Positions 37,210-47,341 of a stretch of DNA of 64,000 bases are shown here, in pieces; position 1 is the first letter of the stretch, and the number at the start of each line of letters is the position of its first letter. The DNA is from Saccharomycopsis malanga (taxonomy: Eukaryota > Ascomycota > Saccharomycetes > Ascoideales > Saccharomycopsidaceae). The translations under genes were made by a program, and so were the position numbers. The stretch spans positions 1,054,001 to 1,118,000 of the forward strand of contig CP025326.1 in the NCBI GenBank assembly GCA_004014935.1, read 5' to 3'. The notes under the pieces were generated by a model. The model was given only the letters and a program-made list of their open reading frames with translations. It searched no databases and was not told the origin of the DNA.

Positions 37210-38491
37210 ACTATCTTTAGCATAAATACACAGCGTCTAGCGGCTCTTGAATAAAACTTGAAGTGGTCATAAAAATGATGTTGCTGATATAGTTAATCTT
37301 GACTGCTATTTGTAATTGAAAATTATTAACAGATTCTAAACTTTTAAACACTATCATTTGTAAATAACTGGATTCGATAAAATGTTTGATTCAACAGTAG
37401 CTATTTTTGCGTAGATAATTGTTGATGATTGTTGGAAAACAGCACTCAACTTATAATATCGACAATTAAAAATTTTATTATATTTTCAGCTTTTTTTCAT
37501 TACTTTTTGCTTTTAATATTTTATTATATTCATATTTTTATAACTATTTATATTCAGCTACAATTAATACGTTAAACAAAACAAACAAAAACAAACAAAA
37601 AAAATAACAAACAGATATCAAACAAAATAATTATTTTTTATGTTTCGGTTTTTTTATTTAATTTTGATTTTATTTGGATTTTTCTTTTTTCGTTGTCAAT
37701 ATTATAATAACAATTGAACAACACTTAGTATTCCAGATCAATTCCACCTAAACAAAAGAAGAGAAAAGCGAGCAACAAAGATTAAACATTTAGATTTGTT
37801 GAGAGAATAGGATATATATATTAACGATTTATATATTTTGATGAGAAAACAGTTTTTCTGAATTTTTTCAATGTAACTGACCGCACAAGTAAGAGGAGCC
37901 ACAATAGTTAAAATTAAAAAGATTTGACTATAATGATCTTTCGCAGGTTAACGAAAACCTCGTTGCGACTTTTGGCTCCTTTGGCTCCTTTGGCTGACCA
38001 ATTTTGCCCATAATCCCAGTCCCACTGTGAAGTTGCCCCCTCCTTTAAATCTATCTTGAAAAGTGCTAAAAGCGACTGGCGGTGTTTGCAATAATGTCAA
38101 ATTAATAACAGTATCTGCATGGTCAGTGATTAGGATATTATCTATAGTACTCAATCCAGCATACATAATTGTGGTAAAAGCTGGCAAAAAAAAAAAAAAA
38201 AAAAATGCATGTTAAATCATTATCATGACAAATGGTAATACAGAGAGCTAAACAAAAAAAAGACCATTAAAATATAATAGCGAAACATAAAAGCCTGATA
38301 ATGTTTTTTTTAGTAATTAATAATTTTAAGATCATGACAAATGGTTATAAACGTGAAAACGACTTTTTGAAAATGTCTAACAAAACATTAATAAAATAAT
38401 AGCAAAACCTAATAAACAGTAACAAATAGCGAAATAAAAGAATGATAAAAAGACATGACAAACGTAAAAGCAAAATAACAAGATTTAATGA
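37210..38491. other. Intergenic 1.3 kb between convergent DAS2 and MNN1-type gene
   Basis: Very AT-rich, with A/T homopolymer tracts (an A20 run near 38186-38205). A minus-strand open stretch at 37948-38187 begins with TTG and contains a ggctccttt triplication (Ser-Gln-Arg/Lys repeats); I do not count it as a gene. Nothing else was recognised. Confidence 0.55.
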
Positions 38492-41020
38492 TCACTCCTC
38501 ATCAAGATTTGCGTCAGGGGATACTTCATCACCTTCAACCTCGATTTCATCAGGAAGTCTGTAACCTTCAACGTAGTTAGAGATCCATAAATCGCCCAAA
38601 TACTCTCCTTTCAAAGACGTGATGTTATTGAACTCTACAACCCGTCCATGAAACTCTTGTGGCAAAGCCTTTTCGTCAATTGCGTGTTCATCCTTTGAAA
38701 GATAACCACACCAAAGATACCCCATGCATTCTGCTCGTTTTTTCCATGTGCGGACAATATAACGATCATTATCATTGACTCGTATGTTACGCTCGTATTT
38801 TCGCACATCCACAGACGGCAAGATAGCATGGGTGATACGTGTTGGCAAGTTGTAGTAATATTTAAGTTTTTTCTGTAATTTGACGGACTCTGCTCTTCCT
38901 AGCTGAAAAAACTTGCGCCATTTGTACGAACGACTATCCATTTCATATGTGGCCAAGTTTTTACAGTTTTTAAAACCTGAATTGATCCACAAAAGCTCAC
39001 CCGCTTCATTTAAATGTCCTGGATGGGAGGAACACACCTCTTGGAGAAACTTTGAAGATTTAGAGAAACGGTACTTTTCTTCACTTCGTTCACCAATGGC
39101 GTAAGCAGAATCACGGTTAAACTCGTAGTTTTCATCTCCAGAGATAGAAAGACCGAGCCAAAAAAGCTCTTTATCTCCCCAGACTCTGGTGGCACTTGGT
39201 TCGTATAATTGAAGCTGCATCATTGTGATGACACCCAGAAAATGCTGTACCTTGTTGAGCACCACCACACCAGACTCCATCAAATGCACAAAATGTAGCT
39301 TCAAGTAGCGGTTCTCTAGTGTCTTATTTGTAACAGGAGGAATACCGAACAAAAGCTCGTCCGCCTTTGAAGGCATGAGCTTTATAAAGAATTCAGCATC
39401 GCCTGCCTTTTGTTCTTCGTACATTTCCCGGTCCTTGAAGAAATATGTGCCCAGATTCTTGTAATGGCCAGCATTAAAGAGATCTTCCAAGTTGACAAAA
39501 GGAATGACATCCGTGTCCACCAAAATCATTTCTTCAAATGAGTTGAAAAAGGTGGCAAGTAACTTGTTAGCATATTTTGTAAAATACTTGAAATAATCAG
39601 GACTAATACAAGGCGATACGTCTACAAACCAAATATCCTGCTTGGCAAACTCATTTGACAAAATGCTCGATACCTTGTGATACGAGTAAGGAACCTCTAT
39701 TTTGTCTCTTGCAACACGGACAATCTTATCCTGGGATGCTTTAGATAAGTCGCCTTTATGAATAATTTGGATAGGAAGTTTGTTGTTGAGTGCACGGAGA
39801 ATTTTGATCAAGTTTAACAAGTCGTTCACCTGATTATCTGAAGCAGTCATGGCTATACCTTTCCCACGGAACTTGTTTTTTAAAGACGATACAAACAAGC
39901 TGTCGTATGTAGCAGAATGCTCTACCATGTTGGCTTCTGCGTCTGCCAACTTGGCTTTATCTGCCTTGTCTTTGGCTTCTTGTCCCTTCTGGTGTTTTTC
40001 TTTCTGTTCCTTGGTAGGCAACTTGATCTGGGTCTCGTTATACTGATATCCCACTGTATTATTTGTTACATAAAAGTTTTCAGAGTCCATTCCTATAAGA
40101 TTCTTTAAATTTGGTTTCTCGAATTTGAACATGGAAGAGAGATCTGGAAGCTCGTTTGTGAAGGTTTTAGAGCCGTCACTGTTGGTAAATACAGGATATT
40201 TTCCAGTAAGCCAAGGGAAAAGTCTCTTTTCTACGTCATTGGAGCTTTCGATATTGTTCTGGATATAACATTTTCCAAAAATCCTTAGGCTGGTTAATCC
40301 ATCAAGGATCGACTGTTCAATTTGGCTGTTATTGTCAATACTTTTCTCAAAATCAGAGGCAAAATCCTTCAACTTATTTTCCGGTACTACAATCAGGTTT
40401 TTGAACCGTCTAAGAGCTCGATCGTTAGTTAGCTGATCTTTTGTACTGTCAACATGTTTATCTTTTTCTTGTTCGTAGAATTCGTCTCTGTAACGAGCCA
40501 TGCGCATTTCCTGGTACGATTTGAGATCTAGAAAGTCCCTATTGTAGCCATGGCTGTCTATTCCAATAGCAGCGACTTTCCAGTCTGGATCAAGTTCGTG
40601 GACAGTATCGAAATAAGCAGTACAACGCTCTGCCAAATCCGTGCCACTGAAGGCGGCCTCGAAAATGTCTGAATTGGCAATTTTACGATAAGCCAGCGAC
40701 ACCAAGACGTCTGGGGAGGCAAGAAGCGTCTGGAGCTGTGTCTGGTTCAATGGAGTTTCCGAGACGGATGGAAAATATTTGTTAACATAAGGACTACTTT
40801 TGACTTGTTGTTGAACCTTGTGTGAAAATGTAGATAACTGGTCATTAATTTTCTTCGAGGAAGGCGATATCTGAAGAGTATGAAGAGTTATTATGACAAA
40901 AAGAGAGGTCAAAAACAATGTTTTCTTGAAGCGCTTGACAAATAGCCAATATAGGCCAACAGCCTTAACAACATAGGACCCGACTTTCGTATGGACACGC
41001 GACAGCGGAATACTAAACAT
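38492..41020 (-). CDS. MNN1: Alpha-1,3-mannosyltransferase, MNN1 family (GT71)
   Basis: This 842-residue type II membrane protein has a short cytosolic tail, a signal anchor at about residues 33-50 (TLFLTSLFVIITLHTLQI) and a Golgi-lumen catalytic domain. The domain contains KGIAMTASDNQVNDLLNLIK and EEMILVDTDVIPFVNLEDLF, where DTD is the metal/nucleotide-sugar DxD motif. Further blocks are VHLMESGVVVLNK and WGDKELFWLGLSISGDENYE. This is the Mnn1 family, which adds terminal alpha-1,3-mannose to N- and O-glycans using GDP-mannose. Yeasts often carry several paralogues, so the symbol denotes the family, not a proven one-to-one orthologue. A Lys/Glu-rich insert lies near residues 335-365. Confidence 0.88.
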   Translation of the reverse strand: MFSIPLSRVHTKVGSYVVKAVGLYWLFVKRFKKTLFLTSLFVIITLHTLQISPSSKKINDQLSTFSHKVQQQVKSSPYVNKYFPSVSETPLNQTQLQTLLASPDVLVSLAYRKIANSDIFEAAFSGTDLAERCTAYFDTVHELDPDWKVAAIGIDSHGYNRDFLDLKSYQEMRMARYRDEFYEQEKDKHVDSTKDQLTNDRALRRFKNLIVVPENKLKDFASDFEKSIDNNSQIEQSILDGLTSLRIFGKCYIQNNIESSNDVEKRLFPWLTGKYPVFTNSDGSKTFTNELPDLSSMFKFEKPNLKNLIGMDSENFYVTNNTVGYQYNETQIKLPTKEQKEKHQKGQEAKDKADKAKLADAEANMVEHSATYDSLFVSSLKNKFRGKGIAMTASDNQVNDLLNLIKILRALNNKLPIQIIHKGDLSKASQDKIVRVARDKIEVPYSYHKVSSILSNEFAKQDIWFVDVSPCISPDYFKYFTKYANKLLATFFNSFEEMILVDTDVIPFVNLEDLFNAGHYKNLGTYFFKDREMYEEQKAGDAEFFIKLMPSKADELLFGIPPVTNKTLENRYLKLHFVHLMESGVVVLNKVQHFLGVITMMQLQLYEPSATRVWGDKELFWLGLSISGDENYEFNRDSAYAIGERSEEKYRFSKSSKFLQEVCSSHPGHLNEAGELLWINSGFKNCKNLATYEMDSRSYKWRKFFQLGRAESVKLQKKLKYYYNLPTRITHAILPSVDVRKYERNIRVNDNDRYIVRTWKKRAECMGYLWCGYLSKDEHAIDEKALPQEFHGRVVEFNNITSLKGEYLGDLWISNYVEGYRLPDEIEVEGDEVSPDANLDEE

Positions 41021-41957
41021 GGCCTTTGTAATTCAAGCTTAAAAGAGAGAAAGCCGCCGCGAAACTAATACACCATCAGTAAGACGCCAGCAAATCATCT
41101 ATACTTTGCTTAATATGGCAGCGTTGCATCATATTATGTATGCTTTTTCACGATTCTCCGGGCAGTGTGACAACAGGGCTCGCAACGAGATGACAATATA
41201 GTATGAAGGAAGGCATTATAAAGGATGAATTTTAGTTGTTTCTACTAACATGTGTGCTATTTACTTTGGCAATTGTTATGTAAATAGCACTATGTCATCG
41301 TGATTGGGGTGATAACCGTTATGTCATGCGTTTGACATTTTTGCGGACGTAATTGTTATTCTTTGCTTCAATCTGAAATTCTGAATGCCGTTTCTTTTGG
41401 GGTTGCTCAGCAATAAAGTGTCTGTATATAATAAACCGTAGCGCTTAGTGGTTGATGTATTGGTACTGTAAAGTTTTGTTGTTTTTCTTTTCTTTTGGTC
41501 AAGGATTTCAACTTGAAATTAGAATTTACAGTATATATGTTGGTGAATGAATCATATTGAGAATCAATAAGAATTTGCAATATATATGTTGGTGAAAGAA
41601 TTATATTGAGAACTATCTAGGTGCATGTTGGAGGAAAAATCACATTTCTTATAATAAAGCTTTCTCCACATTCCAAATCAATTTTCCAAAATATCTACAA
41701 CCTGTTAAATTGCACGTTATACTTGATTTTCTCAGAAGTCTTTCCCTAGCTCATTTGTTCATCTGATTTTTCCTATCTATTTCTTTCCTCTCAAAGAGAA
41801 ATATCTTTCAAGAATAATTTCAGTTAATATCATTCTTAGTTTTTGTCATTAAGATCCCACCTCTTGCAATCTTTTTTTGTCTTACAGTGAAAATCTTTTT
41901 TCCACTTTATATTTAAAGCGTAAAGCCGCCCTGCACAAATCTTTTGTTAAAAATACG
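41021..41957. promoter_or_regulatory. Divergent promoter region, MNN1-type gene / sterol esterase gene
   Basis: Contains a TACTAAC sequence near 41247 with no convincing donor, a 49-bp-spaced direct repeat (41522-41614), and a pyrimidine-rich leader ending in ttttttgtcttacag at 41873-41887. The last looks like a splice acceptor, so a 5' exon or 5'-UTR intron of the esterase gene is possible; I could not place a donor. Confidence 0.5.
41522..41614. repeat. Two-copy 44-bp direct repeat in the MNN1 / esterase promoter
   Basis: gaatttacagtatatatgtt + ggtgaatgaatcatattgag (from 41522) recurs as gaatttgcaatatatatgtt + ggtgaaagaattatattgag (from 41571), with five differences in 40 positions. A simple tandem duplication in a promoter. 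Confidence 0.9.
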
Positions 41958-43499
41958 ATGCTATCTACAACAAAAGCCTCTATACTAGGCTTTCCTGCGA
42001 TGGCCTCTTTATTCAGTTTCGCCCTAAGGGTCCTGGTGTTTCTATTCCAACTTCCGATACTTTGTTTCCAATACTTTGTTGACACCTGGATCCTCAACTC
42101 TCCAGTAGCAAGAACTAAAGCTGATAATATCAAACGGCATCTACTAGATGACTTGTCATCGTGTGCCCCTTCATCATTTGCTGAGGGCGCTGAAAACCCT
42201 GAAAAGGATTTGGTAACAAATAAAAAAGGCAACATCACCAAAACCAAGGTTGACCAGGCGTCTGGTTTCATCAAAAATATAATAGATGCTGTGGATATCA
42301 TAGATATGATCCATACGCATGTTAATGCCCAAGGTAAACATGTTTACAAATGCCATGAGTATGTCGTTCAAACCACTGACGGTTATTTATTAGCAGTCCA
42401 TCGTATAATTAACCAGGAAGTGCGTGCCAATTTGGCAAAGGATGCTAAACCGCCCGTAGCTTATTTCCATCATGGCTTATTGACTAGCAGTGAGCTCTTC
42501 GTACTTGGCGACACACATTCCAAAAACTTGCCGTTATTATTAGCAGATCTAGGTTTTGATGTATGGTTAGGAAACAATAGAGGCAATAAATATTCACGCA
42601 AACATGTGAACTTGTCATCTTGTTCAAAGGAGTTTTGGGATTATTCCTTGGACGAGTTTGCTCTTTTTGATATCCCTAATACTATAGATTACATTCTACA
42701 AGTCACGAAAGCAGAAAAGTTAACATATATAGGTTTCTCCCAAGGATCTGCACAAGCTATTGCTGCACTTTCTTTAAATCCTCGTCTTAATAATCATGTC
42801 AATTTATTTGTTGGTCTTTCCCCTGCAATGGTGCCAAAAGGTTTGAACAACCCTCTTTTATTATCATTCATAAATGCTGCTCCTGGTTTATTGTACCGTC
42901 TCTTTGGGGAACGTGCTATTCTTCCGTCGGTGGTATTTTGGCAAAAACTTATGGGACCCCTAAATTATGAATTTGTTGTTGACAAGTCCTTGAAATTCCT
43001 ATTCAACTGGAATCACGGTAACATATCAGATATTCAAAAAAAGATTGGATACCCTCATTTATTTTCTCCTACTAGTGTCAAATCTATTGTTCATTGGTTC
43101 CAGATTATCACCAAACATAGATTTCAAATGTATGATGAAGGTGGTTATGCTGGTTCAGCATTGACAGCCCTTAGCATTAACAACGCTCATAATAATCATA
43201 GAGTTGCGCCGTTTCCTGTTCAGACCATTACAGTTCCATCTGTTCTCGTATATGGAAAAAGCGACATATTGATAGACATAGATTTCACCAAAAAAAATTT
43301 GGATAGTTGTCCAAAACTAGAAATTATTGGTATTGATAACTACGAACATATGGATACTTTGTGGGCTAAGGATGTGGAGGAAAAAGTATTCAAACCTATT
43401 CTTGACCGCATTCTTGAACTTAATGGAAATCAACTTTTTGTCAATCATTTGAAGAAAATTCAATCTCCTCCCAGTAGTGATTCTGAAACATTAGCTTGA
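41958..43499 (+). CDS. Steryl ester hydrolase, YEH1/YEH2 family
   Basis: The 513-residue protein has an N-terminal hydrophobic segment (about 15-45, LFSFALRVLVFLFQLPILCF), then an acid-lipase-type alpha/beta hydrolase. Visible features are YVVQTTDGYLLAVHRI, the oxyanion-side FHHGLLTSSELFVLG, GFDVWLGNNRGNKYSRKH, the nucleophile elbow GFSQGSAQ (Ser near 260), and the catalytic His in NYEHMDTLW near 463. TSVKSIVHWFQII and YDEGG are closer to Yeh1/Yeh2 than to Tgl1. These enzymes release sterol from steryl esters; Yeh1 acts at lipid droplets and Yeh2 at the plasma membrane, and which role applies cannot be told. The frame is open 27 codons further upstream but starts with TTG, so the ATG at 41958 is used. 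Confidence 0.9.
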   Translation: MLSTTKASILGFPAMASLFSFALRVLVFLFQLPILCFQYFVDTWILNSPVARTKADNIKRHLLDDLSSCAPSSFAEGAENPEKDLVTNKKGNITKTKVDQASGFIKNIIDAVDIIDMIHTHVNAQGKHVYKCHEYVVQTTDGYLLAVHRIINQEVRANLAKDAKPPVAYFHHGLLTSSELFVLGDTHSKNLPLLLADLGFDVWLGNNRGNKYSRKHVNLSSCSKEFWDYSLDEFALFDIPNTIDYILQVTKAEKLTYIGFSQGSAQAIAALSLNPRLNNHVNLFVGLSPAMVPKGLNNPLLLSFINAAPGLLYRLFGERAILPSVVFWQKLMGPLNYEFVVDKSLKFLFNWNHGNISDIQKKIGYPHLFSPTSVKSIVHWFQIITKHRFQMYDEGGYAGSALTALSINNAHNNHRVAPFPVQTITVPSVLVYGKSDILIDIDFTKKNLDSCPKLEIIGIDNYEHMDTLWAKDVEEKVFKPILDRILELNGNQLFVNHLKKIQSPPSSDSETLA

Positions 43500-43940
43500 G
43501 TTTTTTGATTGCTATTTAATAAATATCAGTTTATGCTTTATGAAGCTTGCTTAGTAAAGTGTTTCAGTTGCCTTGAGATTATGGCTTAGTCATTTTTGCC
43601 ACTTTAACTTAATGGTATACGTGATATCTTGATAAACATGTTATAATATTAATAATCATATATTTTCAGCGCAGTAATGTTTATTCTATATTTACGTGCG
43701 GTCTCTTAAACAATGGGCATATTCTAGATGTTCTGTCCATTGAAATTTGAATTACTCGATAAAATGAGAACTAACCCACAAGTCATGCGACAGCCAACAC
43801 CGACTGTCTAGAATATAAAGATTTTTTGCTCGAATTTAAACTCGAGATGATTTCAAAGATACTCTTTCGAGACTTCATACCACTGGGAAGTTAGCTGGTT
43901 GACCATATTATAAATGTATTAATAGAAATGAAACGAAATG
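43500..43940. other. Intergenic between convergent genes, with one repeat copy
   Basis: AT-rich 3' flanks of the esterase gene and the F-box gene. Contains copy G of the dispersed repeat on the minus strand. Confidence 0.55.
43643..43712 (-). mobile_element. SINE-like dispersed repeat, copy G (diverged tail)
   Basis: On the minus strand: TTTAAGAGACCGCACGTAAA, TATAGAATAAACATTACTGC and GCTGAAAATATATGATTATT. These match the family tail (TTTAGACATGGCGCGTATA ... ACTGGGCTCGAAATATATGAT) in order, with about one change in five. This is one of the older copies. Confidence 0.6.
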
Positions 43941-45617
43941 TTAGAATGTAAAGACTGGTTTTGCTATTTTTATTGTACCCTTCTTGACAATTGTAAATGG
44001 TATGTCATTTAATACCAAACTTTGTAGTTTAGGAAAACTTTGAATAAAAAACTCCAAACTTGATTTCATATGATGTATCAAGGTTTGATATAACAATTTG
44101 AAGTCATCAAAAGTTATATTTGTTAGATGGTAAGAGTTAAACATTTTTAAAAAGATTTTGATTTTTAGGATATTTACAAAAGACGGATACTTGTCGAAAG
44201 AGAAGTTGTATGGTATCAAACCATTTCGGAAAATCAATGACACCATACTTTTATTATCGTACTCCTGTTGGGTGATATTCGTCAATTTGCCTTGAAAAAG
44301 CTTAGTACCAATAATTTCCTGTTTAGTGTAAGTGCAATCTTTACAAAAACAGCCACTGTCGGTCTCTTCTGGCTCAATATGAAATTCGACACGGGATTCA
44401 AAAACATTGTACCAATAAAACTGCTGGTCATCATCATAGAAATTAATATCCAAGTATGTCATTTTTTCCGATTGATACTTTACTAGCGTACGAGTAAGCA
44501 TCGATGAGTGATTAATTAAATGGTCTCTAGGTAAGGCATAATGAAACCTAAACCGTTTCAATTGATTTGCGAAATGTTTAAGAAATTCAATGATTAATTT
44601 TTCCTCAACAATCATGGATATAAACGAAATATCTTCGATATTCTTGAAACCTTTCCATATTTTATCCAAAAATGTTTTAGCTCCGGTCTCCGGTGTATCG
44701 GTGACCAACCAGCAAGTAACAATCAAGCTTTTCAAACTATCAGCATCTATAATATCTGACAAGTAATGTATCCTGTCATGTTCTGTAAGCACGAGTTGCT
44801 GCGCATTGGTAAAGGTATCGTCGCGTATATGATACATCAATGATGTCACTTGTAACTTTTTATACTCTTCTCCTTCGTTCTGTCGCTTCCAATTGCTCAA
44901 ATCCAAACAATTAAATAAAAGTAAAGGATCCGCAAATAAAGACAAACTATGTACTTTATAGTTTTTCTCTTCCACGGTTTGTACGAGCAATTTACTGACG
45001 TTTGCCAAATAATCTCTTGAAACTTGGGACGATATCAAGTTTTCAGGAGGGATATCCAAGCTTTCTAAGCACTTTCTCTTCTCACTGTCAGAACTATTGA
45101 TTATCTTTGTTACATTTGCATCAAATACATTGTGGAAAAATCGTATACCCCCTTTGTTTGCTTTACTCATTAATGCCTTGACAAGCCGCTGTTGATACTC
45201 TTCTCCCAATTCTTTCTCCAAAGAAACCTCTTGGACATAATTCACATAGTTATAGCTGCTATGTTCAAAAGTGTTCACAAGCACATCCAAAGCTCGCGAA
45301 AGAGGCCGTATAATCAACTGTTCAGCATCCTCAAACCGCGTGTTGGATCCTATTGTCGTCTCTGCAGCTTGTATAACCTCTTTGGGTACCTTGAGAACCG
45401 ACCATAACCGACTAGTATTGAACGTGGTTGGATCATTTCCATTGGTCGCAACCGTACTGTCACTAAGATAGATCTTTCGGTATAGTTTGCGAGCCGCTAG
45501 TCTATGAAGATACTTATTGCAAGTAAGCAAACTCACTGTTGTCTCCTGTGGAAAAAAATCGAACAAGTAGTCAAGTAAATGTTCCGGAAGAACATATGTG
45601 ATAGATTTGATATCCAT
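43941..45617 (-). CDS. F-box protein, substrate unknown
   Basis: The 558-residue protein starts with an F-box-like segment (VLPEHLLDYLFDFFPQETTV, then NKYLHRLAARKLYRKIYLSD). Helical and leucine-rich stretches without clear repeat periodicity follow (YVQEVSLEKELGE, LKSLIVTCWLVTD, MTYLDINFYDDDQQFYWYN, LQSLVLNDIPF), suggesting degenerate LRR-type strands. A small Cys-rich motif (SGCFCKDCTYTKQE) near residue 430 may bind metal. It is probably an SCF substrate adaptor. I do not recognise a named orthologue. The ATG at 45617 directly precedes the F-box. Confidence 0.7.
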   Translation of the reverse strand: MDIKSITYVLPEHLLDYLFDFFPQETTVSLLTCNKYLHRLAARKLYRKIYLSDSTVATNGNDPTTFNTSRLWSVLKVPKEVIQAAETTIGSNTRFEDAEQLIIRPLSRALDVLVNTFEHSSYNYVNYVQEVSLEKELGEEYQQRLVKALMSKANKGGIRFFHNVFDANVTKIINSSDSEKRKCLESLDIPPENLISSQVSRDYLANVSKLLVQTVEEKNYKVHSLSLFADPLLLFNCLDLSNWKRQNEGEEYKKLQVTSLMYHIRDDTFTNAQQLVLTEHDRIHYLSDIIDADSLKSLIVTCWLVTDTPETGAKTFLDKIWKGFKNIEDISFISMIVEEKLIIEFLKHFANQLKRFRFHYALPRDHLINHSSMLTRTLVKYQSEKMTYLDINFYDDDQQFYWYNVFESRVEFHIEPEETDSGCFCKDCTYTKQEIIGTKLFQGKLTNITQQEYDNKSMVSLIFRNGLIPYNFSFDKYPSFVNILKIKIFLKMFNSYHLTNITFDDFKLLYQTLIHHMKSSLEFFIQSFPKLQSLVLNDIPFTIVKKGTIKIAKPVFTF

Positions 45618-45823
45618 TGTGAAATTTAAAATTTAATCCCCGTTCAGTTCGCTAATGAAAACCTCCTGTATTCAACACGTAACAAAGTAACTCAAACTTT
45701 TACAAGTTGTTTTCGAAATCCTGTTACATAAGCATAAAAAAGTTGATCATCAAGTCCATAAAGTATTCTAAAGTTTGCTGTGAATCATCATCCCGGTAAG
45801 AAAGGTGAGACAGTCAAAAATTG

Positions 45824-45833
45824 AAAAAAAAAA
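45824..45833 (-). terminator. Pol III terminator of tRNA-Tyr
   Basis: A run of ten T on the minus strand directly follows the tRNA discriminator base, the standard RNA polymerase III stop. Confidence 0.9.
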
Positions 45834-45918
45834 TCTCTCGGGTGTGAGTCGAACACACGATCTCAAGATTAATGTAACATTACAGTCTTGCGCCTTAAAC
45901 CAACTTGGCTACCGAGAG
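45834..45918 (-). tRNA. tRNA-Tyr (GUA) with a 10-nt intron
   Basis: The minus strand folds into a full cloverleaf: acceptor CTCTCGG/CCGAGAG with discriminator A, D-stem GCC/GGC, anticodon stem CAAGA/TCTTG with loop CTGTAAA (anticodon GUA), and T-stem GTGTG/CACAC with loop TTCGACT. The A box and B box are intact. A 10-nt insert (about TGTTACATTA) lies one base 3' of the anticodon, the canonical tRNA intron position. The mature length is 75 nt without CCA. It is nearly identical to S. cerevisiae tRNA-Tyr, which also always carries an intron, and would be a substrate of the Sen34-containing endonuclease encoded at the left edge. Confidence 0.97.
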
Positions 45919-46299
45919 GAACTGTGATATTTTTTTTTTGTAGGGGTACGCTAACTCGGGTAGGATGGAATAGACATTAGTTGTTTTTTAGTTTAGAGGA
46001 GGAAGATACTTTTTAAACATGCCAATTATTCACTACAAATGTATCTAATTTCAAGATGTTTTATTCGAATTGAGTTTAAGATATGTTGTGCAAAGGGATG
46101 ACAATAGAGAGATTCAACTGTAATGTTGAGGGCTATTGTCACATAATATTGCTCATGGATCAAATAGTTGTTGGCTAATTGGTTTTTAATTGTCAAAATG
46201 GTTGAACGGCACTCAAAATTATGCAATGAAAACGTCTGGGAGGGTCAACTTGCAACGAGAGTGGTTTTCAAAATAATGCTTATTAAGCTTTATTCATAA

Positions 46300-46860
46300 T
46301 AACAACGTTGAGTATTGAAACTCTCAACGTTACCGAGTGAACCTTTTCTACCAGTTTGAACATTTCAAGAAGGGTTTCGCTTACAAAAAGTATTCATTCA
46401 TGAGATCCGAGCTACTAAAAACCACCGTCTGCGGTAAAAAAGCAAGTTAAAAAGCTTAATTTCGGTCGTGAGCCGCGCGGGCTTTGTTATCTGGACACCA
46501 GAACCTTAATTCAAGTAGTTTTTACGTGTTATCAGAGGACCCGCTGTTCTGGAATAGGACTTCCCAAGAGAGGAATAACGGATGCATACAGATACTGCAC
46601 GTCACTCGCTTTTCCACGCATGGTGCTGCAGCGATAAACCCTAGCTGAACGAACAGCAGAAAATGTTCTATTTTTCACACGGTGAAGGCCGAAAGGTATC
46701 AGAGACTAATAAGCTTCAGTTCTAAGACCTTACGCCATTTAGGGTAGCTGCACAAATGATCTGCTTGGCAGGTTGGACTAGTGTTATGCTGAAATAGTAT
46801 CGGCTGAGGCCGGTGCAGTATAGCAATTAAAAGTGAAATTTTTTGATGGTGATCTCCGAT
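46300..46860 (+). other. Hairpin-rich stretch with an Sm-like site, possible structured RNA
   Basis: This part of the 1.7-kb spacer between tRNA-Tyr and the permease gene is less AT-rich than other spacers and has no ORF of note. It holds a perfect 9-bp hairpin (AACGTTGAG at 46304-46312 with CTCAACGTT at 46323-46331) and a hairpin CGGC-TGAG-GCCG at 46801-46812, extendable to 8 bp with G-U pairs. Twenty-four bases after that is AATTTTTTGA at 46837-46846, close to the Sm-binding site of yeast snRNAs and telomerase RNA. I could not match the sequence to U1, U2, U4, U5, SRP, RNase P or RNase MRP RNA from memory. It could equally be long promoter DNA. Confidence 0.3.
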
Positions 46861-47329
46861 GACAAGTAATTTGCTCTTCTTTTGAACGTCAGCAACGGTT
46901 TGCTAGTGTTCAACAGATATTCACATTAATTACTATCCTGCCAACTTATCAGTCTTTCTACGATATGGAAATTTTTTGATAGAATATTAGCAAACCAGCA
47001 ACATGTAGCTGTGGAAAGGTGAAAACCCTCTTAGAGCTTAGAATGCTTGTCAATAAAATAGTGGGATCTGATATCGCATAGTGCAATAAGTCAACACCGA
47101 AAAAGCATAAAAAATACGAGAATCCGGTCTCAACTTTTGACCGGGTGAAAAAACCAACAGCTTTTTTGATAGATAACCTTTTCTGGTCTTGTCTAATGAC
47201 TATGGACCCCATAATTACGTCCCCATAACTAGCAAGCGATCTCTGCTGAATACCGAGCCTGTATGCCAAGCCAGGTGAAGCTCTCACTTATACTATGGTA
47301 GTATTCAAGCTCGGCGAATCATTGACGAT

Positions 47330-47341
47330 GATAAGGATAAG
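47330..47341 (+). promoter_or_regulatory. Two abutting GATAAG boxes in the permease promoter
   Basis: GATAAG at 47330-47335 and again at 47336-47341, about 255 bp before the ATG. GATAAG is the site of Gln3/Gat1-type GATA factors that mediate nitrogen catabolite control. Paired sites are typical of strongly regulated nitrogen genes, and a purine permease is an expected target. The role is inferred from the motif. Confidence 0.6.

Noticed and set aside
37948-38187. Minus-strand 79-codon ORF with Ser-Gln-Arg repeats
   Set aside because: Starts with TTG directly after an A20 run (T20 on its strand); the repeat is a 9-bp slippage product; no family.
46384-46860. U1, U2, U4, U5, SRP, RNase P or MRP RNA gene
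   Set aside because: None of their diagnostic motifs (for example the U1 5' end, the U2 branch-recognition box, or the U5 loop GCCTTTTAC) was found; only an Sm-like site and hairpins remain.
46958-47287. Minus-strand ORF of 109 codons upstream of the permease
   Set aside because: Non-ATG start, no homology, overlaps the permease promoter.
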